The translations under genes and the position numbers were made by a program. A stretch of 20,985 nt of DNA, taken from Chloromonas sp. AAM2. Its lineage: Eukaryota; Chlorophyta; Chlorophyceae; Chlamydomonadales; Chlamydomonadaceae. The notes below the pieces were generated by a model. That model was given only the letters and a program-made list of their open reading frames with translations, was not told where the DNA came from and did not search any database. Every line of letters starts with the position of its first letter. Within the stretch, counting starts at the first letter, position 1. Below, piece after piece: positions 10,001 through 19,000 of this stretch. The stretch spans positions 3,235-24,219 of the forward strand of contig QAXH01006450.1 of NCBI GenBank assembly GCA_004335635.1, written 5' to 3'.

Positions 10001-13000
10001 GACCGCGCTTTCAGGCCTGCTTAGTCTTTTTACGCCCTCGGATTCGCTGTTCGCAGTGCGAAACCTCGGCATCTGTTGCTTGTCTCAATGGATATGTTTT
10101 CATATCCAAGGTATGGCCAAGGCTTCCAGATTCAAGTTCTTACTGTTGTGACAGTCACATTGTGTGATTTTCTCTGTGCCCTGCAGTTACGTCGAGTTCC
10201 AACGCAACTATGGGTGAGTCATTTCCTCCTGCTCCAACAGCCAGCAAGTAGGCAGCTTGCAGTCACGACGTCCTGAGGTCACTTTGAATTGTAACGATGG
10301 ATTGAAGACCATAGACAAAGGATCACAGGTCAAAGAGCCTCAAACACGTCATACAAATTGAGTTGTGTTCTGCCAGGCTTAGCCAGGCTAAACAAGTACA
10401 ACCATGTCTGCTATACGAGGCTGTTGTGTAATTTTGCCGTTGCAGGCTTGCCCTGTCGCGGCACCGCGCAGCCCTGGACACAATGCAGCGCTTCTGGCAG
10501 GCCCTGCAGCACGGCCAAGTCACCTTCAAGACGCTAGCAGACACGGTGGCACTCATGGATGACGCCATCAAGCAGGCAGACAGAGTCTACAAGTAAGCAT
10601 GAGCATATACGGCAGGTAGTTGCAGACCCACCATGCCCGGGGTTACGCAGAGGACATGGCGCCTTGCAGTGATTATGCCTTTCCATTGAAAGAAGTCGAG
10701 AGACGCGATCAAAGGGAGGATGAGATCACTGCATACGCAATTCACTGTGTAGGCTATTCAGTGGACAGGACGTAAACGGAAGTCTGCCTTGCTACATGCA
10801 ATGAAGGGCTACTCACGGCGCTTGCCACGAGAACAGCTGTTGCTTGTTGGTGCTTCCGCAGGCAGGTGTTGGAGAGGCATGCCGGCCATGTCAAGATGGT
10901 ACGCCTGTACGCAAAGGTAAGCCCAACACCTTGAACAGGTTACGAAGCGAGCAGGCATCTGCTGGTGGCTGGCCCATAGAAGTGTTGGGCTTTCTTCACA
11001 TTCCGCTGTGACCTCGTCTTTGCATGTCCTGTCCTGCAGTTTCTCGAGCACGTGCGCCAGGACCCCTGGGGAGCAGCACAGTGGTTTGCGTAAGTGGAAC
11101 ACAGAACCTGAGACCTTCAGTCAAGCTGCATCATCCTGCCACAACCTGCCCATCGCATCATTGGAGCAATAGAGGCAGACAGGCTATCAGTCCTGGGCGT
11201 ACAAAAGCAACCTCGACTCTGTTGCAACCCTCAACCGTCTGCAACATTTTAACCGTTCTCCTTCATTGACTGCACTGTCCCGTGGTGCTGTTGCTGCTTG
11301 TTTAGTGAGGCTGAGCGGCTTGAGCAGGTTGAGGAGGAGGTGAAGAACCACGACACCCTGGGGGGCCTGGACATGGCAGACCCTGTCATCCGGGCAGCAA
11401 TGATGAATGCCGGTGAGCACGACATGTACAGTCCATGTCAGCACGCTCATTTGCAACAATACCATACCACCTTGTGTTGCAAACGACCGTTTGGTGGTAC
11501 TGGCATCATCACTGGCGCTTGTCATTATTTGCAGGTCAAGTTGACTCGCTGGGACAGGGGCGTGCAGTCGTCGTGATGAATGCGCAGAGCGTGATTCAGG
11601 TAGGCAGCAGGCAGCCTTTGGCTGCACTCAAAGCTGAGCGACGCCACTGCCCTGCAACGTCGTTTGACCCCTGCTGTGAGCTGCACAAACAGAGCAAGAA
11701 CAGGTGCAAAGTTTGGTTTGACTGGTCAGTGCGCAGGTCTGAAGACGTCTTGTGTTGAACGTGTACATCATAAAAACCAATGCACTTATTTCTTGCAAGT
11801 CTTCGTATTTTATGCGCTTCTTGGGCTGACCCTTGGACCAGTGGCGATCGAGTTGCCGGGTGGCAGTATTTGGAACCAATCTCAAAAGGATGTTCAACTT
11901 GCTTCCTGTTACCTTTCAATGGCTACAGATCACGAACCAGGTTGCTCTGGACATGACGGGTTACACCAAGGCAGAACTCAAGGGCAAGAGCATGAGCATC
12001 ATCCTGCCTCCCCAGGTGGCAGACGTGCACGCGAGCTTTGTCAAGAGCTACATCCGCACAGGTCAGAGGCATGCGCAGGAGCATTGGGTTGCTTCGAGCA
12101 GGGAAGGGATGGGCACCCGCACATGTGTTTGGGTGAAGGCCTGAGCTACATCAAGGTGACAGGCAATCCTCACACATCCCAACTCGCACCAAAGTTGGGC
12201 CCTGTGGTCTTGCTGTTGACTTGCTGTGGTCTTGCTGTTTTTGTTTGACATGGCGGGCGACAGCATGTGATTGATTATGAAATACTGGTCAGTTGGCCAT
12301 GCCATGATAAACAAAACGCGTATGCTGAGATCTATCATGTGCGCTGCAACAGCGCATAACCAGTTGCTCCGTTGGTTATAACTAGTTGCTCCGTTGGTTA
12401 TAACTAGTTGCTCCGTTGGTTATAACTAGTTGCTCCGTTGGTTATAACTAGTTGCTCCGTTGGTTATAACCAGTTGCTCCGTTGGTCGACTGACGGCGTG
12501 AACTGTGTATGGATTGCATACACGTCGACCACGTGTCGACCACGACGTGTCGACCACATACATGTGCCACGAAGATGTGTGTGCAAGTTCTCTGCAGGCC
12601 GCGAGACTGCCCTGAACCACACCTGGAGCCAGGTCATGCTTCACAAGGACAAGCGACTGGTGCCCATCAAGCTGACGGTTCTCAGGATCAATGGAAGCGG
12701 TGAAGACATGATGTGAGTGACGACACACGGAACATGCATCCAAATGGAGTGTGTGCCGCTCATGCAAGGCTTCACATAAGGTTTTGAAATGCCTGTGCCA
12801 TCTCCTCAGCCCGTGCCATGCTATTAGGCTCTGCCAGCCTCCACCAGTCATCTAGCCTGTACCTGGCGGCATGGAGCTGCTTGTTTAGTTGTGGGTTTTG
12901 TCCAGTGCCAGGTAGACAGGTGAATTGTTGCGTCAGAGGTTGTTTTCCAAGTCTGGTCAGGGTTTTAAGAGTCATACACGTCTGGTCAGGGTTTTAAGAG

Positions 13001-16000
13001 TCATACACGTTCGCATGACTGAGTCTGCCTGCCTTGGGCTTGCCTGCAGGTTCCTAGGAATCATTGAGGTGGGTTGAGTTGAATATCTCCAGAAAGCGCC
13101 ACTTGTGTCATCACGCTTTTCTAACGCGTGTGACGTGGTGCTCTGACGAGGCCTGGTCTGGTCTGGCTAGTTGACTGTTGTGGTAACACAGCTGTGACTC
13201 TGACGTGCAACACTGCATGCAGGCAGTCCATGCACCGCCTAACACGGCCACCATGTGGGTGTCTCCGGACAGCAGCATCATGGGCATCTGCCCTAAGTGT
13301 GAGGTAAGTGGCTGAATCAACATATCCATGTCTGTCCAAAACACAGTTGCCTGTGTACGGGTCTGTAGACGTGTGCTTTCAAGCGAGGTCATGACAACTG
13401 AATCCCATCACAGTGTGACCAGCCATGATGCGTTAGACGACGGTGATGTCACACTTGCGTTCAAAGCTCAGTGTACGCAGGCAAGGCTAAATGTCAATGT
13501 GAATTCAGAATTTACAGACAAAGGCTTGTAAGTCATCAGCCTCATCGTCACATGGCTTTTGCTTACTTCAGTTTTGCATCATTGTTCTGGTTCAAGCACA
13601 ACTCAACTTTGCACCAGGTGCATGAGGCAGTTCAATGTGCCCCATGCTTGCATCGTCTGCACAGGATTGGCTAGCGTATGGGCGGGAGGTTGCGGGCACC
13701 AAGCTGATGAGCCTCGCAGTGGACGGCGTTGACAGGCTCAATGCGTGAGTCAGCGAGCACCCGCATGGGCGTGGCATGAGCGTGGCGTCCGCCATGCGTG
13801 TAGCATGACCATGCAGAATGTGTGGATTCTGGCCATGTGCAAGCTTTTTGTTTGAGCCGAAGAGCCTTTGATGCCTGGCATGTTTCCACAATCGTATTGG
13901 CTCGGATGTGCACCTTTCACTGCACTTGTGTATGCAGGGCCCTGAAAGCAGCTCGGTCGTCTCTGGCTGCCGCCAACCAGCGGGCTCTGCTGGACAGAGA
14001 CCATGGGGGTGCCGGGAACAACAGCGTGCACCGGGACACGAGGGTGGGACCAAAGCAGGGCAGTGCGCATGAGCCCACCAAACTGGCGCGCAGCGGAGCC
14101 AGCAAGCTACCCAGCTTTGCACGCAACGCCCTGCAAGGCATGCAGGAAGACTCATCAGCTGACAAGTAAGCGATGGCCCATGCCCGTCTTCCCAGACAAT
14201 CATGCAGGCACAGCATTACTTCCTGTGGCAAGAGTGAACCGACGTCTGATTACCATGCAAACTCATAATTGGTTTGCAACTTCACAATGCGCAGTGGTGA
14301 AGTGTGGCGTGCACACGACGTGTCATTGGCCCATAAGTACGCAGACGTCACTGTGCTGGACGTGACTGTCAAGAACATCGGTAAGCAATGATCAGAGTGA
14401 TCTCAGCTGGTTTCCACCTCCCCCTATGACCTTCAATGGTCTTAAAGAACACCAGCAAGAGCCAAACCCATGCGCTGCAAAGCTTGGCCATAGACTATGC
14501 TCAGTCGACAGCAAGACAGAGTGGTACTGGTTTCACTGGATGGCCGTCGGCTTGTCATGTAGTCGTGTACGTTCAGCATGTTGTTACACCAAAGGGTGCC
14601 CGTCCTGCAACGAGCGCAAATGCTAGCAAGCCAGGGGCGTCACATGCTGTCTGGTTGCAGGCATGGGCTCCATGACGTTCCATGCCATCACCTTGACCCG
14701 GCCTGCCTCCACTACCCCACCACGGCCACGCAGCACTGCAAACCTACTCCGCCCCAAGCTCTCCAACCCCTGCAACCCAGGTGAGCTGTTGGCTGAATCG
14801 CTGTCAGTCACTTAACTGCAGCCTCGGCACAAGATGCACTGCGGCGTGTGGTTCTTGCATTTGTTTTGTTTTACTTGTATGTGATCATTGCTAGTACAAG
14901 CTGAGTCCTGGCTTGGCCGGTCTAGAACTTGTTTTTGAGTCGACTGAAACTGTGACAAAGCAGGTTCAGGACACAGCACAGCACAATACCGTCAACATGC
15001 AGACAGTCCTTCCAGGCTTTCTAAACAAAGCCTCAGTGCTCACAACGGGACGTTTGACCGTTATCTTGTGACGTGCATGTGAAATGCAGACGATGTCGTG
15101 CGCCTGGGGCTGCTGGCAAAGAATGAGCCTGGGCCCCCGCATGCAAGCTCGGTCGTTCCGGCCGCCTCAGTGCTGCTGAACCAGCTGCTCTGCACCCGCA
15201 AGCCGGTGGCCGCCACGCTCACATCCACAGCCGCCATATCACAGGTACAGCGGTTTTGTACGGCTTGTGCACTGGGCTACTTGTCTGCCTGAAGAGTGAA
15301 GCTGAAGGGGCCTGGCCAGTTGGATCATGAGGAGCAGGACGAAACACTGAAACAGGACAAGGATCGGCCACTGACGGCGAAGATAGGTCTTGGGGTTGTT
15401 CCCTTGTTTGTTTTTGCCATCTCACAGGTTAGGCTACACATGGTAGCTGGCCACGTGCAGCTTACTGAATGCGACATGTGCATCACGTGCCGCTGTTTCT
15501 CTTTAGCCCAGCTGCACACTTGCCACACCGTCTGGTATAGATGGCCTGTGCTTCAGACTGCCAGAGGGCCAGTGACTTGAAATGTCGAAGTTGCCCTGCA
15601 CCAGTTGATGCAACCAGTTTCTTGTTGTCATATGCAGGAGCTCATGATCGTTACCTCAGCACAAGGTCGCGTGCTTTTCATTACTGAGCAAATGGTAAGT
15701 GATGATACTAACCATTTGGATCCAAGAATGTCGACGTACCTCGTAAGTTGGCATAGCAATGAGTCCGTAAGCTTGGTTTCACGCTCGAGTTGAAGCGCAT
15801 TGAGTGCAACCGCCTGACAGTTGTGCTCAGCCTGGGATGAGACTTGGTGCCAGGCAGCCTAACACAAGCTTGCACAGACACTCTTTCCATGCTGCAAATT
15901 GAATTCAGGCGGAGAAGCTAGGGCGCACACGACAGCAGGCCATGGCCAACGGCATGAACAACGCCATGGAACATCTCATGGTGGAGCCATTCGGTCAGCC

Positions 16001-19000
16001 GCACAGGAACCTGCTGGCGGTGGGTGGGGCAAACGTGCAGTGATGTGACATTGGGCCCGGTTTTGGCCTGCATCAAGGCCTGGCTTCCTGTCTGTTCTTG
16101 TTCCGGCGCCTGTGTGCGTTGGCGCATCGGCAGTCCTGCCCTGCCCATCCGTGCCTAAGGCCTGCCCATCCACGCTCCACAAAACTGGAAAACAGTGCTC
16201 TTGCTGTCGTTCACAAAGCTGTGGCTCTGCTTGTGGGATGTCAGAGTACCGTGTACTGTCTTGCCGAGCGATGATCCAAGAGCTGACATTTCCGACAAGG
16301 CTTGTCAGAGTTTTGCCGTGTAAATGCCCTAGAGCAGACATTTCCGACAAGGCTTGCACTTTGCATGTCCTGCAGGCCCGGGCGTCCTCCGTCCCCCCAG
16401 CCTTCAGCTGCCGCAGCGGCCTGTCAGTGCTGTTGCAGGCCTCTGCGGCGCAGGGCCGGCAGCAGCCCACGCCCTTCCGCCTGTCCATCAAGCAGCGCAG
16501 GCGGTACGGGCCAGAGGACAATCATCATGTCGTGCAGTTCGAAGCCAGGACAATCAAGCAAGTAAGTTGAAAGCTGCATCACGGGTCGTGCACTTGAAGT
16601 TGTTCAAAGTTGTTGCCTGGTGTGGCAGGGCCTGCTCTCCTCAACGCACAAGGCACAGTCATGAATACTATGGCAGTCAAGAGGAAGGCTGGGCAGATAT
16701 CAGACCTAAGGATGGTAAGCTCTGCTGTTTGGAAAGCCTGTTCAGTGAGGGTGGCACCAAGAGGAAGTAATAAAAATAATAATAATAATAATAACAATAA
16801 TAATAATAATAATAATAATACCGCAATACTAGTAAGCAGACAGTAAGCAGATAGGATGGTAAGCCTGACTGTGTCACCACGTGTTGTCCAGGCTCTGGAC
16901 GAGCGCCGGCTTGTTCTCGAAGTCAACATGTTCGGTCAGGTGGTCCAGAGCCTGTCCGAGGACAGCTCAGCGGCCCTGTTCGACCTGGACAGCGACAAGT
17001 TGCGTGGAGCGTTCCTTGGAAGCTTTGTGGATGTCCTGCGGCAGGAGGTGCAGCGGCCACCTGGTGCGAGCAGACTACTGCCTGCCTCACTGCCTGCTTC
17101 ACTGCCTGCCTCACTGCCTGCCTTACTGCTTTGTTCCTTTCTGCATTCGGTCCTGTTTCTGCCTTTCTTCCTGCCTGCTTTCTTCTGTCTTGCTCAGGGT
17201 AGGTCAGGGCGACACAAACCCCATCCTACAACGGCTTCCCTGATGTAAGAGTCGCTGCCTAGTTGTGTCCATGTTTAGCAAAGCGTTCTCCTTGCATTTG
17301 AGTAGGGCGTACAACGGAGCAGCTTGGCAACTGTGAGTGTAGCAGACCCATCAGGTCAGCAAACTGAATGGGCAAAGTGAGTTCAGGAGCTGGCCTCATC
17401 ATGTAGACAACTGTTCTACAGTGACGCCTTAACTTTAGCCCGCAGTAGCATTTGATACCTGTCACTTTGCATGTTGCCATTCTCCCATGCAGGTGTTCGC
17501 CGCACGTCATATTTAGAGGGTGCTTCGACACAAATCGCCTCCCAGGTGTGCCTCACAGACGGCCTGCGTGTGCAATGCACCTGCCAGATGCCCGTAAAAC
17601 TTGGCAGGGAGCAGCGTCCAGCATTTTCTCTATGTGATCAACAAGCTCGGCAAGCCGTTGTGATGGATTCGTTTTCCATTGAGTATGGCATGCAGACACT
17701 TCCAGCGTTTTCACTTTGTTGTCAAGGGCTTGGTAGGCCATGAGCCCGTGTTCTTCACATCATGCAAGGTGGGGTTCACACAGTCCGGTCCACACATGAT
17801 GCACTGGGCTCTGCCGGCTCACGCTGTCAACTCGCGTGTTGTTGAATTGCAGACCCTCCTTCAGATGGTGTCTAGAGCTGTGCAGTACCCGGACGTGTCC
17901 TGGCGGGTGGGGGTGATGCCACACGAGGAGGAGCCGCCCCCGGACCTGGCGCAGAACCCCAAACACTTGGCCCTGCTGGCGCAGAAGCTGATCCCAGCTG
18001 TGAGTGGCTATGACCTTCTCTCTGCTACTGGCGCTGTGACTGTGTGTTGGTGAATGACTTGGTGGTTTAGCAGCAACTTGAGACACTTGAAAAGGTGCAC
18101 AGTACAAATCTTGATTGCGTTTGTCCAATAGTCTCAGAATCGGCAAAATTTTGTGTGCGTTATGCTTGTTGTTGTCTTTTTACATCCGTGTCGATGCGCG
18201 CAATGCGCATAAGGGATGTGAGCTTGTTACGAGTGCTCATGGGGCAGGAAGTTTGTTGGGCAGGTCGTCACGACGCGCAGCACTTTGGTGAGTTGTCCGT
18301 CACCAGCAGCAGGACTGCCGGGCTCTGTCTTCAATCTCGACTGTGCCTGATGTGAGGCATGATGTCATGTGATACATATGTGATGCCAATCCTGCTACAT
18401 GTTGTGGAGTGTTGTGTGCGCAGGTGATGCGAATCAGGGCAGTACCTGGCAAGAAGCTGCTAGCCTCCGAGTCCATACAGGTACAGCAGCTTTTGATCGG
18501 AGTGGCATCAAACACTGGCATGGAACGTCACTCAAAATCAAACCAGAACGACAGACATTGCTCTAGCTAATAAACGCTGTTGGCATAATACCAAGGCACA
18601 TATTTGATCCTGATCTGAAGTTTGGAAGTCCGCCAAGCTAGTGTGGGATCCCGGTCCTCATTGCAACCAGGACTGCCAGGCTTTTTACTGCCCCACATGC
18701 AGTCTGTACTGCACATGCCTGTACCGCGCATGTCTGTACCGCACATGTCTGTACCGCACATGCCTGTATACCGCGCATGCCTGTACCGTGCATGCCTGTA
18801 TCGCGCATGCCTGTACCGTGCATGCCCGCAGGTCGAGCTGTGGCGCAGCGATCTGATCACCAGCGTGATGCAGCTGGACAGCTCGGGCTACATCGTGCCA
18901 CCGGACTTCGCCGAACTAACGGAGATGTAAGTTATCCGGTATTCGCCACACAAGCCAGTTGATCAGAAAGGACAACATGGGAAAAGCGTCTCTGTGTACA

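Larger units (their letters stand above)
8529..10186 (+). other. Gene B intron 19, unusually long (1658 bp), carrying insert-like sequence
   Basis: It joins exon 19 (phase 2, ...ADLV) to the 27-nt exon 20 (SYVEFQRNYG). Its length is several times that of any other intron except the 805-bp intron 39. Inside are a duplicated donor (8529-8576), a 42-bp-arm foldback (8732-8944), a CA-rich run (about 8849-8900), a perfect 12-bp-arm palindrome (9481-9505), a 12-bp direct repeat near 9750-9775, and two consecutive plus-strand ORFs (9175-9699, 174 codons; 9831-10151, 106 codons). The 9175-9699 ORF has an internal Met followed by a signal-peptide-like hydrophobic run (LVSLSILLLANA) and ends PLKRRR. 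I recognise neither product. The simplest reading is one or more old insertions that are spliced out. Confidence 0.6.
7786..11412 (+). other. Gene B exons 17-24: TmcB/TmcC-type helical (TPR-like) region
   Basis: Residues about 392-643, with almost no hydrophobic stretches and many predicted helices. The landmarks I associate with Tmc-family proteins are YQFQDSRFVEVLARSCR, the PKDPFMVILYSSFLMDVQ block, NAKKMDAGFLMRFAMFSRE, SYVEFQRNYG, SRHRAALDTMQRFWQALQ and EAERLEQVEEEVKNHDTL. This matches the order of the TmcB/TmcC TPR-repeat region that precedes the PAS domains. The region is split over eight exons, one of only 27 nt (10187-10213), which follows the 1.66-kb intron. It is probably a cytosolic scaffold connecting the membrane domain to the PAS array. 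Confidence 0.8.
11535..13068 (+). other. Gene B exons 25-28: PAS domain 1
   Basis: Residues about 652-754. The PAS order is clear: a strand VVVMNAQSVIQ, then helices ending in the classic DMTGYTKAELKGKSM..ILPP motif, then HASFVKSYIRTGRETAL, and the C-terminal strands KRLVPIKLTVLRI and MFLGIIE. It is the best preserved of the five PAS domains. The four exons join in phases 0, 1, 2, 0, and the last is only 19 nt (13050-13068). The large intron in the middle holds the 22-bp minisatellite. No heme- or flavin-specific residues can be assigned by eye. Confidence 0.85.
16697..18480 (+). other. Gene B exons 38-41: PAS domain 4
   Basis: Residues about 1123-1248. Exon 39 encodes the N-terminal half (RRLVLEVNMFGQVVQSLSED, then SAALFDLDSDKLRGAFLGSF), exon 40 encodes TLLQMVSRAVQYPDVSWRVG plus an acidic Pro-rich loop, and exon 41 ends it with VMRIRAVPG. 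SWRVGV is a motif I associate with green-algal Tmc proteins at this place. Two points are uncertain. The 18-nt exon 38 is inferred from phase and open frame alone. Exon 39 could end at 17047 (phase 0, used here) or at 17063 (phase 1), the latter requiring an extra exon I could not find. Confidence 0.65.

Noticed and set aside
12362..12486. CRISPR-like array
   Set aside because: The units are contiguous with no unique spacers and lie in a eukaryotic intron; it is a minisatellite.
13592..14203. Longest minus-strand ORF (203 codons)
   Set aside because: It lies opposite exons 30 and 31 of gene B, crosses their splice sites, and has Cys/His/Pro-rich composition typical of the reverse of GC-rich coding sequence.
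16587..16714. Longer exon 38 including VMNTMAVKRKAGQ
   Set aside because: No acceptor gives that frame in phase with exon 37 with confidence; the one that might (after caaag near 16609) has no pyrimidine tract.
18622..18930. Repetitive ORFs on both strands reading ACLYR or RHARY
   Set aside because: They are artefacts of a 15-bp repeat (a multiple of three) lying in an intron before exon 42.
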